This document shows, in pieces, positions 45,805 through 57,620 of a stretch of 64,000 nucleotides of DNA. The translations under genes and the position numbers were made by a program. Location: positions 204,124,786-204,188,785 of the forward strand of contig JBOZIK010000001.1 of assembly GCA_051453625.1 (NCBI GenBank). Reading direction: 5' to 3'. Every line of letters starts with the position of its first letter. The stretch's first letter is position 1. The DNA is from Welwitschia mirabilis (Eukaryota; Gnetophyta; Gnetopsida; Welwitschiales). The notes below the pieces were generated by a model. The model was not told where the DNA came from and ran no database searches. It was given only the letters and a program-made list of their open reading frames with translations.

Positions 45805-46961
45805 TATAGGATCATGAACCCTAGGGGGTAGGAGGTGAATAGGACTTCTAAAAAATTTAAATAATTATCACTACCAAAAGAAATTATGCATAAAAAGATA
45901 TAACAAAATGAAATAAAAAATTAGAACCAAAATAAAATCACAAGATAGGATTTAAAGTGGTTAGGGATACACCCTACTACACTCTTGGAAGATAGTCAAT
46001 AACCAAGACTATTCCAGATCTCTGTTACATCACTATGCAATAGGTTTTCAATGCTAACCTTTAACCTAACAAAGCAAACTTTTCTAGGCTAAGTATCAAC
46101 CTTCATAGATGGACTTTTATAGGATAAGTCTTAACCTATTTAAATGGACTTTTGCAGGCTAAGTCTCAACCTTCAAAAATGTATAATGGTGAGTGAGGGA
46201 ATGAAGCCTTTATGATTTAGATCACTCAAGTAAAAGAACAAACAATGGAGCCTCATTGCTCAAATTTGATACAAAGGTAAGTGCTAAGTGAGAGAAGAAT
46301 AATAGTATAAAGATAAGCCCTTCAGATCAAGAGTGCAACCTTCCTTTTTAAAAATCCAATCCAATGTTAAGATCTAGGCTTTTTAAGTATTGCTTCTTAT
46401 TTATAGATTTTTCAAAATATAACTATTTGGAAGTTGGGTAGCAATTTGACATTTGCAACAGATAGATTTAGTGAAGTAACAGTTAAAAAAATGCTTTAAA
46501 ATTTCTGGTTTTATACTATTTGGTCGACACCTCAACACATCTGGTCAACTACTTTCCATTCATTTTAAGAATATTAGCTCTTGAGGTTATAGGTCTGGTC
46601 GACCCCATCTAAAATTTGGTCGATCGCTTTCCTTCAGGTCCTGTCAACCCCACATGAGTCTGGTCAACCCCATGGGATATAGTACATATTAGAAAACTTG
46701 AAAAATGGATGTCTAGGTCTAGTAGACCCCTTAAAAATCTGGTCGACCCCATATGAAATAGCCCAAAACATGTATTTCCAAGTATGGTTGGTTCCTACAT
46801 TAAGTCCTTGGACAAAAACTCAAGTTACTTTAATCAAAAAATGTCCAAATCTTGCTATCTTTTGTATATAGATCTTGAAGTTTCTTGCACCTATAAAATC
46901 ACTTTTTATTCTATAAAAATCATATTATTTTAACATCAATTGATAAAATAAAATCCTAAAA
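45805..46961 (-). repeat. 3' LTR of the Sirevirus-like element
   Basis: Direct copy of 50046-51170. At 46523-46760 it contains about eight spaced units built on ggtcgacc/ggtcaacc with the context tctggtcgaccccat, and at 46060-46180 three units of aatggactttta(t/g)aggctaagtctcaacc. Confidence 0.85.
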
Positions 46962-47563
46962 ACTCCACTTTTAACATTAATGGTAAACAAATAAGTGATT
47001 TCAATATCAAATAAATATTTCATCTTTTAAACTCTTTCTAATAAGGTATATTAACACAATAAAATGTTCCCCTTTCACAAATCCATATAGATAATATTAG
47101 TTCAACATATTTTATTCCCCTTTAATATAAATGGAAAAGAATAAAGAAAGAGAGATAAAGAGCTATAAGCCTTAAACATGTAATAAGAAATATCATATTT
47201 TATCCCCCTAACTATGTGCCATATATATGTATAAAGGAAACCATATCATGATAGAGTTTCAAGGCAAGTATGTAAGTGACATGATAATTTTTAATTCATA
47301 ATTCCAAATGAAAATCAACTGATGTTATGTTCATGATAATAAGAATTAATTACAAAGTAAGACATCAGAACATTCAAAACTTTATAGATAAATATTTAGA
47401 AATACAAATCACCATTAGGATGCAAGTCCAAAAAGAAGGTTAATATCATAATGATGATTCCAATAAGCACATTAGATTACAATAATTGTGATTTAAAAGA
47501 AATCATAATAATCAATAATTAATTAAAATAATAACTTACTACTAAATTTGAACTTTCCTCAGA
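46962..47563 (-). promoter_or_regulatory. Four polypurine-type motifs before the 3' LTR
   Basis: On the minus strand: TTAGGGGGATAAAATATG (47211-47194), TTAAAGGGGAATAAAATATG (47123-47104), GTGAAAGGGGAACATTTTAT (47078-47059) and GTTAAAAGTGGAGTT (46976-46962), the last directly beside the LTR start. Repeated polypurine tracts upstream of the 3' LTR are a described mark of Sireviruses. The last one would prime plus-strand DNA. The rest of the stretch is non-coding. Confidence 0.7.
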
Positions 47564-48841
47564 TCAAAAAGATTCTAAATCCTTAGCTTTTATCCATATG
47601 GTATTTCTTGACTTTTTGGTAGAGACTTGTTTGGAAACAAATTTAAATGATAATGCATTAACATTTGCAAAATACATACTTTTTCTATATGGACAATTAT
47701 ATTTTGAATTACCAAATTTGCAATAATAATAATAAGTGATATTTTCGGTAAGAGATGTTATACCTGTAATACTTACCTCACTTGATGAAGTAGACGTACC
47801 ATTGCCTTTAAATCCAATACCCCTTTTATCAAGTGTAAGTTGTCCCAATCTAAGCATCTTCTTAAGATTCTTTGATCCTTCTATAAATCTACTTAAGACT
47901 TGTGAAGATTGATTTAACTTCTCCATGAGACTTGAGTTTTCTTCTTGAATCTCTTTATATCTTTGATTTGTGACTTTATTCTCCTTTTTTAAATCCTTGA
48001 TGATAATATTTAGTTCATTTACTTTTACAGCAAGCCTTTCATATTCTTTATATAGTTTAAGACATGTGTCTTCAACATTCTTCTCTTCTTCATCTTCACT
48101 CATGTCCACATCATCATGCTCAAAGAGTTTTGGTGATTGAGTAGTAGGATTCACAAGTGCCATGAATGATAATATTTCATGTTCTTCAGGTTCTTCATGT
48201 GAGCTTTCTTCCTACATACTTTTGAAAGAAAGACTTTTCTTTCTATTCTTAAAAAATTTTAACTCATAAGTTTTAAGATTACCTTATAATTCGTCCAGTG
48301 GCATCTTGCTAATATCTTTACTTTCTTTAATTGTAGTCACTTTTGATTCAAATCTCTTAGGAAGGGATCTTAAGACTTTCCTCACTATCTTAGATTTCTC
48401 TATCTTTTTTCTAAGGCTTGTCAATGATTTTATAATGTTCATTAGATTGGTAAAGAATTACTAAAAAGTATCTTCCTTATCCATCTTAATCTCTTTAAAT
48501 TTTGTAATTAGCATCTACATCTTTGCTTGCTTGATAGTGGATGTCCCTTCATGAGCAATAGCAAGAATATCCCATGCTTCCTTGNNNNNNNNNNCATTAA
48601 TAGTAGCATTAGATTTATCTAATTTAGTCCATTTATTTTTTGGTTTCAACACTACTATAAAATTGCCACTGACATCTTTTTGAGTTGTGATAGGGTGTCT
48701 ATAACCTATGATCAGAATATTCTCATAATCTATATCATACAATCTTAAGAATATTCTCATTCTAGCCTTTTAATATCCGTAGTTTATTCCATCAAATAGT
48801 GGAGGATTATAAATAGAGAAACCTTCTACAATAAAACTCAT
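47564..48841 (-). pseudogene. Sirevirus-like Copia gag, left copy
   Basis: Starts at the ATG at 48841 (MSFIVEGFSIYNPPLF), followed by MRIFLRLYDIDYENILIIGY at 48760, a 10-N gap (48595-48604) and the UBN2-type capsid core, with stops. The open frame 48163-47564 (199 codons) then gives an acidic stretch (DMSEDEEEKNVED), a long coiled-coil-like region (EYERLAVKVNELNIIIKDLK, then VTNQRYKEIQEENSSLMEKL) and SKNLKKMLRLGQLTLDKRGI. It ends in a degraded zinc knuckle (YYYCKFGNSKYNCPYRK, lacking the first Cys and the His) and TIWIKAKDL. Coiled coils in gag are typical for Sireviruses. This is the longest open frame in the window. Confidence 0.85.
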
Positions 48842-48873
48842 GGCTAGCGTTATTGAGTTAAATATTAGTTAAA

Positions 48874-48973
48874 NNNNNNNNNNNNNNNNNNNNNNNNNNN
48901 NNNNNNNNNNNNNNNNNNNNNNNNNNNNNNNNNNNNNNNNNNNNNNNNNNNNNNNNNNNNNNNNNNNNNNNNN
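48874..48973. other. Assembly gap (100 N) inside the Copia element
   Basis: Left of the gap the sequence reaches the gag leader (equivalent to 50005). Right of it the sequence starts in the gag coiled coil (equivalent to 47893). The two sides are therefore overlapping but different gag copies. Confidence 0.9.
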
Positions 48974-49975
48974 ACTTAAGACTTTTGAAGATTAGCTTAA
49001 CTTTTTCATGAGACTTATATTTTCTTTTTGAATCTCTTTGTCTCTTTGATTTATGGCTTCATTCTCCTTTCTCGAATCCTTGATGATATTTTTTAGTTCA
49101 TTGATTTTTATAGCAAGCCTTTCACATTCTTGATATAGTTCAAGACATGTATCATCAACATCCTCCTCTTCTTCATCTTCACTCATGTACAAATCATCAT
49201 GCTCAAAGAGTTTTGGTGATTGAGTAGTAGGATTTACAATGTCATAAATGATAATATCCCATGTTCTTTAGGTTCTCCATCCCTACATACTTTTAAAAGA
49301 AAAACTCTTCTTTCCATTTTAAAAAAAATTTAACTCATAAGTTTGAAAGTTATCTTGTAGAGCTTCCAGTGGCATCTTGTTAAGATCTTTACTTTCTTCA
49401 GTTGTAGTTACCTTTGGTTCAAATCTCTTTGGAAGAGATCTTAAGATATTCTTTACGATCTTTGCTTCCTTTATCTTTTCTCCAAGTCTTGCCATCAAGT
49501 TTATAATGTCCATTAGGTTGGTAAAGAATTCTTGAATAGTATCTTCCTCATGCATTTTAATATTTTTAAATTTCATAGTCAGCATCTGCATCTTTGCTTG
49601 CTTGACAGTGGATGTCCCTTCATGAGTAATAGCAAGAATATTCCCTGCTTCTTTGACAATCAAGTAGTTTACTATCCTCTTAAACTCATCTACATTCATA
49701 GCATAAAAAATTATATCCAAAGCACGAGCATCAATAGTAGAATTAGCTTTATCTAATTTAGTCCATTTATTTTTTAGTTTTAACACTACTATAGAATTTC
49801 CATTAACATCCTTTTAAGTTGCGATAGGATGGCTATAATCTGTTATCAAAATATTCTCATAATCTATATCATGTAATCTTAAGAATATTCTCATTTTAGC
49901 CTTCCAAAATCCATAGTTTATTCCATCAAATAATGGAGGCTTAAAAATAGAGAAACCTTCTGCAAGAAAATACAT
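48974..49975 (-). pseudogene. Sirevirus-like Copia gag, right copy, truncated by the gap
   Basis: Starts at the ATG at 49975 (MYFLAEGFSIFKPPLFDGIN, YGFWKAKMRIFLRLHDIDYE). The open frame 49786-49319 (155 codons) covers the capsid core: VKQAKMQMLTMKFKNIKMHE, EFFTNLMDIINLMARLGEKI, IVKNILRSLPKRFEPKVTTT and LNKMPLEALQDNFQTYEL. Then the acidic region (YMSEDEEEEDVDDTCLELYQ) and coiled coil (49192-48992) follow up to the gap. The part shared with the left copy differs noticeably, so these are not two reads of one sequence. It lies 70 bases after the primer site, as a normal first gene. Confidence 0.88.
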
Positions 49976-50031
49976 GACTAGGATTATTAAGTTAAAGATT
50001 GATTAAAATCTTAGAGTTATCTCTATCTAGA

Positions 50032-50043
50032 GCTTTGATACCA
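50032..50043 (-). other. Primer binding site of the Sirevirus-like element
   Basis: On the minus strand TGGTATCAAAGC follows the LTR end (..GATCTTACA) after two bases; it matches the initiator-Met primer site TGGTATCAGAGC with one change. Confidence 0.9.
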
Positions 50044-50045
50044 TT

Positions 50046-51170
50046 TGTAAGATCATGAACCCTTAGGGGATTGAATAGGACTTCTAAAAAATTTAAATAA
50101 TTATTACACCAAAAGAAATTATGCATAAAAAGATATAACAAAATGAAATAAAAAATTAGAACCAAAATAAAAAATTAGAACCAAAATAAAAGCACAATAC
50201 AAGATTTATAGTGTTTGAAATACAACCTACTTCACCTTCAAGAGATAGTTAATAACCAAGACTATTCCGAATCTCTGTTGCATCACTATGTAATAGGTTT
50301 TCAAGGCTAATCTTCAACCTTATAAAGAAAACTTTTCTAGGATAAATATCAACCTTCATAAATGGACTTTTATAATCTAAGTCTTAACCTCTTCAAATGG
50401 ACTTTTATAGGCTAACTCTCAACCTTCAAAAATGCACAATGATGAGTGAGGGAATGAAGCCTTTATGCTTTAGGTCACTCAAGTAAAAGAATAAACAATG
50501 GAGCCTTATTGCTCAGATTTGATACAAAGGTAAGTGCTGAGTGAGAGAAGAATGATAGTATAGAGATAAGCCCTTTAGATTAAGAGTGTAATCTTCCTTT
50601 TTAAAAATCCAATACAATGTTAAGCTTTAGGGTTTTTAAGTGTTGCCTCTTATTTATAGATTTCCCAAAATATAACCATTTAGATAGTTGGGTAGAAATC
50701 TGAAATTTGCAACAGATAGATTTGATAAAGTAACAATTAGAAAAATGCTTTAAATTTCTGCTACCACTCTATTCGGTCAACCCCTTGAAACATCCAATTG
50801 ACCCCTTTCCATTCGATTCAAGGATATTAGCTCTTGAGGTTATAGGTCTAATCGACCCCATCTAAAATCTGGTCGACCACTATTCGTTAGATCTAGTTGA
50901 CTCCACATGAGTTTGATCGACTCCATGGGACATAGTACATATTGGAAAGCTTGAAAAATGCATGTCCAGATCCATTTAACCCCACATGAAATAGGCTAAA
51001 ACATGTATTTCTAAGTTTGGTTGGCTCCTACCTTAAGTCCTTGAATAGAAACTCAAGTTACTTTAATCTTTTGGATATAGATTTGGTAATTTCTTGCACC
51101 TATAAAATCACTTTTCATTTTATAAAAATCATATTAGTTTGACATCAATTGGCAAAATAAAATCCTAACA
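50046..51170 (-). repeat. 5' LTR of the Sirevirus-like element
   Basis: 1,125 bases, with the ends TG..CA (minus strand TGTTAGGATTTTATTTTGCC to ..CATGATCTTACA). The ggtcgacc-type units are at 50775-50985, fewer and more decayed than in the other LTR. A 20-base duplication of aaaaattagaaccaaaataa is seen at 50150-50190. Confidence 0.9.
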
Positions 51171-53365
51171 GTTTTATCAATTTTCTCTCTTTTATCATTT
51201 TCAAGTTAATCTCCTCTCTATATTAGATTTGAAAACCTTCTACATTCTTCATTCTTCTCTTTTACTATCATGCACATCCATTTTTAGCATCCTACATCCT
51301 CTCACATTCTATTTCCCATTACATTTTCTCCCATTTTTATCTATCTAAAGGGCTTTACATGAGTGGTGAGCTGTATGTAAAAGGATAGTGTAGGAGGAGA
51401 AAAAGGCATAAGATCTTATAGAAATTTAGATTGAATACTAATGAAAAGGGTTTTGATTTTATCTAAAATAAATAATTATTTCTTTTCCTTATGTATATGT
51501 GCATTTTTTCACTTGATTTATGCATTTTCATTATGCTTTTCTTTCAATTTGATTAGACTTCTTATAGAAATTAAATAGCTAGTGTTAATTGTATTATTAT
51601 GCATTTAGTATCTATCATAGCATACTGTAATTTTTCATGGTTGGTTACTCTAAGTCAAATAAGTAATGTGTTTTATTCCTTTTATTTCTTCTAGTACATT
51701 TTTTTATAATTTCCCCTTTATTCTTAAGTAAATGATGATGAATTTCTATTTTTTTCCTTTCCAATAATAGTAACTTTATTTGTACATATGTTATTTATTT
51801 ATTTTTGAATAAAAATTATCCAATTTTATGTTGATTCTTTTCTCGTCTTTCTTTTCTTCTTGAAATCGAGGTAGAATAGTAAATTTTACTTCTTGTTTTG
51901 ATCATAATCCTTTGTTGACACCTCTAATGGTTTTAAAATTTTGGAAGCCACTTCCTTTCATAATTTAAAAAATTTTGTCCTTAATGAGATGAAACTAACA
52001 TTTGACTTGTAAAATCCCTTTTTTGATACTTATAGTCAAAGTTGTAGTTTTACCTAGAATGTTTTCTAAATTATGAAATTTTATTTTCTTATTTCTACAA
52101 ATCATAATTCTATATCATTATTGATGTATTTTGAGAAAGTTAAGATTCTATTTTATAGTTTTTTTAAAGTAATTTAAGAATATGAAATACATTGTTTCTC
52201 AAATTTTTTTAGTTGCTTAATAGTTTTGGTCAAACTAGGGTTAACAGTAATTTTTGTAAATTTTATCTAAATGGTCTATTTCTATTGATATTAATAGGTT
52301 CTATTTAATCATAAATTTTTAGTTCTAGAAACTTATTTTATAACATATTTTAAGTACTTTAAATATTCTCATAATTTTCAAGTCCATTTTTCTGGGCTTC
52401 TTCTCTCTCTTCTTCATTTTCTTTCTTTCTTTTAGTTAAAATAACTTGAAATTGATTATTTATTAATTTTAATTAATAAATGTTCATATACTGGTTTTTA
52501 TCAATTACTTATTGGTTTGAGATCTAAGTTATATGTTTTATTACTTTTGTAACTCATTTTATAATAAGTCAAGAGTGATTTTTAAGTTAAATATATTAAA
52601 ATATAGTAAAAATATTATTTAAGTTAAATGATTTGCTATGTCTATTTCAAGAATCTTATTTTACAAATGTTATCTTTTAATTACAAGTTGTTTTACATTT
52701 TGTGTAGAATGAAATTAGATTTAAATTACTCATATACATCCATATTTTATGATTTCAAGTACTGAATTTTTCAAGGAAAATCATTTTTGTGTAAAAATGT
52801 CTTTAGTAGATTTAATTAATTAAACTCTCTTACATGTTTATTTAGGTTACAAATAATCTTTAGAATCATAATAAACATTTATAATAGGTTATTCCTTTCT
52901 ATTTTATTTTATTTTCCTTTTCACATCTTATGAGATTATGCTTTTACACGTGTAGTTCTTCATAAGAGCTATAAGTTATGTGTTTTAATTAGTCATATGT
53001 CACTTAAGAGAAATAATTATTTTATTATGTAAAGTGACATTTTGATAGGAGAATATTACTGTTGCCATATAAATTTATACTAAGTGCTATTAGTTTAATA
53101 CTCATGTGCTTTTACTATATGTGTAATCTGACCCAAGATTTCTTTATGCTTTAAATTGAACTATTTATCTTTGATTTTCTTTCCTTGAGTTGGAATATTA
53201 TGTGAAGTATACATTTATTTTTGTGAAATTTCTTTATGCTTTAAATTGAACAATTTAGCTTTGATTTTTCTTTGCTTGAGTTGAACTATTATCGGAAGTA
53301 CACATTTGTATTTGTGAAGGGTAAGACTCATCATTTTAAAAATTGAGTTTTCCCTCCATTTACCA

Positions 53366-56300
53366 ATCCAAAAAAGTATGAAAAAATATAATAAAGCTAA
53401 CTCCTAACATTTGTACACATAAAAAAATAATTTGTTTAAGATCCTTATATGATCATGATAAATTTTAATGTAAGAAACGTAAAGCATTACATGATTAAGT
53501 GAAAGATTTTTTAATTTTAGGTCTTACTCTTAATTGATGTAGTGATAAAATCCTCTCTAAGGATATGATCATTTTCTCCAAAAATAGTAGAAAGACAAAG
53601 TATGAATCACCTCTATGGAGTATTTAAGTCATCAATTATTTTAGTTACCTTATCAGTATCCCCCTTTTAAAGAAGAGAATGATGCAATGTTGGTGATCTC
53701 CTTATATCTTAGGCTTAATAAAGTTTAAATTTTAGTACATTTATGCCCCTCTATTAACTTTATAATGAAATTCAAATAGATCCTCCCATTGTACCACTAG
53801 TATTTATGTGGTATATCTTCCATTACTATGGTATGTATGGGAATTTGGACCTTAGAAAGCCAAGGAAATTTCTACTTAAGAGGGATATAACTCTCCATAT
53901 AGTCCAAGCTACATAGTTATGCTAGTTGAATACTACTCAATAACCTTAGAGGATGGTGTGACTTAACATGGACCGATGTCTATGAAAAGCTTCTTGTGCT
54001 CACCACAAATCAAGACTTATTACTAGTAAAACTTATTATGCAATTAAGGAGTGAGTAATTTTTAATTTTAATTCTTAAAACATTAAATGTTTAAAGTATC
54101 ATTAAATGTAAATAAGACATAAAAATTATTTCAAGAAAACTTGGTTTTAGTAGAATTAAGTTAAGTGAATCTTGCTCAACATTCCAACTTAACTTGATAT
54201 ATCTAAATTATAAGTGAAAATGAGGTCTATATAAGAAAAATCAAGTTAAATTAATCTTAATTCACAATCATACTTAACTTAATGTAATAAATTAGAGTTT
54301 AATAACCTTACAATAATTAAAAATGGCTTAAAAAACTAAAAATAATGTAAAAAACTAAAAACATGCATTAAAAATACATGTGCACAAGAAAAATCTAAAA
54401 GATCAACTAAATTGCATGCACACAAAATCAAGCTAGAATGTAGTAAAAAGATTAAAAAATTCATGTATTCAATAGTAAGTTAAAATTTCCATATAAAAGC
54501 ATATGTACATAGGCCCAACAAAAAAATGCCCTTAAAAAACACAATTCCACATGTGCACTCAAATATTAAAAATGAAGCCTTTTGGTAATCACTTTGCTTA
54601 GTGATTTAATGTAGGTATCTATTGAGACTAATATGTCATAGAGATGTGGGATCCCTACTCAACATAGAGAAACTGTCTTCTCAGTAGAATCTACATAGTA
54701 ACTCCTCACGTTAGCTAGTTGAAATAATTATGCTACTTTAAAGTGAAAGAACCTTGGATCTCCTTTAGATATTGAGGATGTAATGCCTAAATAATTTTCC
54801 TTTCCTATTAAGACTATAAATGATGGGTATATTTTAACATTATAATAATAGAAGTGCTATACTTTGTTAAAGAAATGGATGTTTTTAGTAGCTGGTATCT
54901 TAGTTAGGAGACTATCAGACTGAAGATTTAAAGCTTATATTTACAAAAGGGTAATGATAAAATTACAAAAAGCAGAGGTAGCATTTAATAGATTTGACTA
55001 TGAAGTAGTCAGGAAAATTGCATCATTAACAAAATTATGATAAAAACAAGGAAGAAGCTGTAAAAACAAGCAAAAAGCTATAAGAGCAGTAGTAAGGGCA
55101 AATAATGGAGTCAATAGAAGAAATGTATTACATTATTAAATCATAGGTCCATAACAAATGTTAAGAGACGTGTTTACACTGCAAAATGTTATAGAAATAA
55201 TAAATGAATAACTTAATTCCCTTTTAAGCCTTGTAAATATCCATTGCTTTTGATTGATTATAGAGTGTAGAGTAAATAATAGTATCATAGTATAATTTAG
55301 AACTAAAACATGGGGTTTTTGCTGAGCTTCTAATGATGGATTCACTTTAGAATTCTAAGGGCTAGATAATTATGTTTTGATAGCTATAGAACATCAAGTT
55401 CTTAATGATACCATCTATCCACTGTAAGGATTTCCAGCTAACATTAGTGACGTATTCACACAATGATTTTACTACTTTTGAAATAATGTAGCAACATAAA
55501 AACATGGTTTAGTAGGAGAAATAATGCAATGATAGAAAAATGCAATTTGTTAGAAGAATATTTCTAGTGGAGAAGGGTTTAGTGATTGTGAGTAATATGA
55601 TTTGCTGTAGTTCAAAAATCACTTAATGGAAACATTGAGTATTTCTTAAAGATTAGTATTAGAATTTGGTAGAAAGGGTAGCTCCTTTATAATTAAAAAC
55701 AACAACATGATTAGAATAGCCTAAATGCATAATCAAAGACACTACACAACATAGTAAAAGTAGTAAAGATTATAGTAATAGATCTACTAGAAATTAGAGT
55801 AATAAATATACTGTGGAATAGGTGGATGTATCATGATTTGTAAAAAGAATAATATACCTATAATGATCATTAAAAAAATAAAAAAATGAAAAAAAAGAAA
55901 AAAAATATTTACAGATCTTCCATAAATAGAATGTAATGGAGGCAAGAAACTATAAACGCTAATATAAAATTATTTGGATTTAAATAAAAAATCCTAAAAA
56001 GATAAGAAAAATCTAGTATATTCATAAATGTAAAAATTCATTTTAAATGCAAAAATGCATTTCAAAACTTTGGCTTCTAATCAAGAATCTAAGCATTCTA
56101 CAAAGAATTAAAGCAAAAAATATTTTCAAACTCTACAAATCTTTCAAACTAAAAAAAAATAAAACATAAAAAATAGAAAAATAAATAATCTTAAAAAAAC
56201 TACAAAGACTACATGCAATCAAAATAAAAATTATAACATTTAGATATAATTAAAAAAATCTAATAGAAACACTTTTCATCATCATACATCTCCCATATAA

Positions 56301-56490
56301 TTATGTGACGTTCATTTCTATGATATAAAATACATTCTTTAAAAACTTAGTTTTAAGATATGCTTTGAAAATTCATTACTTGCATCAAAATACAATAAAA
56401 AAATTGATCATTTATTATAATCCATTTTTTATATGTTTATTGAAAATAATATTTATTACTTTTTCTTACTTACAATCAATGACATGTTAC
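53366..56490. other. AT-rich stretch, nothing recognised
   Basis: No element ends, domains or sister copies that I can see. The frame at 55136-55345 (minus, 69 codons) has no similarity I recognise. Sequence 53540-54010 and 54600-54770 is less AT-rich and could be old LTR or gene remains, but no frame is convincing. 55860-56270 is A-rich. Confidence 0.4.
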
Positions 56491-56496
56491 AAGTAG

Positions 56497-56523
56497 CTTA
56501 AATATGTGTGTGTATGTGTGTGT

Positions 56524-56565
<42 letters not shown>
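56497..56565. repeat. (TG)n and (TA)n microsatellite
   Basis: A short TG-rich run is followed by about 18 TA units. Confidence 0.95.
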
Positions 56566-56572
<7 letters not shown>

Positions 56573-57235
56573 AACTAATAAATATTAAATTTTACCACCT
56601 TTTAGATAAGGGTACAAGCATTAATCTAATTACATTTTGCCTTTACATTGATTTTAACTCTCATCATAGTGAAGTTTAAATTTTCCATTAATTAACATAA
56701 ACTTTAGTTATAAAGTTAATGCCAATTATTCACTAGAGATCAGTGCCTCACTCTCAACTAAATTTTTTTCTCTTAATTCTTTCTAAAATTCCCTTAAAAA
56801 ATTGTAGTGGAAAGTGAGATATTAACTTCTAGTAAATGGTTACCATTATATTCAAAACTAAATTTAATATTGACTAAGCATGAAGTTAAAGTTTATTACG
56901 ATAAAAATCATCATTAATATAAAGGTAAAACATCATTAGGTTAATGGTTATATCCTCATCCAAAAGGTAGTAGAAATTCATATCTCTTAGCCAAATATTA
57001 AATGTATATAAAATATATGTTTAATGTGTGATAACTTATCACTAATTAAAAATAAGAAAAATTAATAAACATTATTATTAATAAGTGATCTAAAAACATG
57101 GATTATAAGAAATGACAAAGTTTTTAATATACTTCAATGCAAGTATTGAAATATCATAAGAATATCTTAAAAGTAAACTTTTAAAGAATGTATTTTATGT
57201 TAAAAAAATGGATAAAGTAATTTTTTAAAGAATGT
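56566..57235. other. AT-rich stretch, nothing recognised
   Basis: No coding, element or strong repeat signal seen. Confidence 0.4.
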
Positions 57236-57620
57236 ATTTTTATGTAGTGAAGAGAAAAGTTACAACATCAAGAAATGAAAAGCCTTAGAAATCATAAATA
57301 CTTAAGAGAATTGAGATATTGTATCTTGAAAGAAAAGTTGAAGAATTGAGAAATGATAAGTCATAGGCTTATGAATGACTTAATAAAATAAAGAAATTAT
57401 GTAGTGAATAGAGGCATTAAAGCCTCTAGAAATAAAAAGCCTTATAGTTCATAATTATCCTAAAATAACAAGCCATTATTTAGTATAGAAAGAAAAACAT
57501 TAAAAAATGAAAATCCTTGGGATTCATAAATGAATTAAGATAATGAATTTATTATGTAGTGAATTTAGAAGTTAAAGCATCTTAATAAACTTCTCATCTT
57601 ATTGAAAAATTAAGTTTTAA
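57236..57620. repeat. Minisatellite of about 78 bases, four to five degenerate units
   Basis: Units start near 57241, 57319, 57398, 57475 and 57553 with the core tatgtagtgaa..agaaaagttaaa, then gaaatgaaaagcc and ttcataaatgacttaa. Units differ by many substitutions and small indels. Confidence 0.7.

Larger units (their letters stand above)
45805..51170 (-). mobile_element. Sirevirus-like Copia element with gag but no visible pol
   Basis: LTRs at 45805-46961 and 50046-51170 flank an internal region of about 3 kb with a 100-N gap. The flanks atttt (45800-45804) and gtttt (51171-51175) are a likely 5-bp target-site duplication, and the sister LTRs at 8200 and 42350 show the empty site. On the minus strand the order is LTR, primer site, gag, gap, a second gag copy, a series of polypurine motifs, LTR. 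No protease, integrase or RT is present. The gap leaves open whether pol is missing from the element or from the assembly, but the left contig goes from the gag end to the 3' LTR in only 600 bases, without pol. Confidence 0.75.
45042..53365 (+). repeat. Athila-like LTR, third copy, split by a Copia insertion
   Basis: 45042-45804 and 51171-53365 together align with the 5' LTR at 7419-10600 minus its SINE. The break falls inside the ggagatttttat..tttctctctttta block and both halves join cleanly when the Copia is taken out. The right edge is blurred: homology to 10570 ends near 53365. A short direct repeat (tttctttatgctttaaattgaac) occurs twice at 53137 and 53228. Confidence 0.75.

Noticed and set aside
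55136-55345. Minus-strand frame of 69 codons
   Set aside because: No similarity that I recognise, no conserved neighbour; AT-rich DNA gives such frames by chance.
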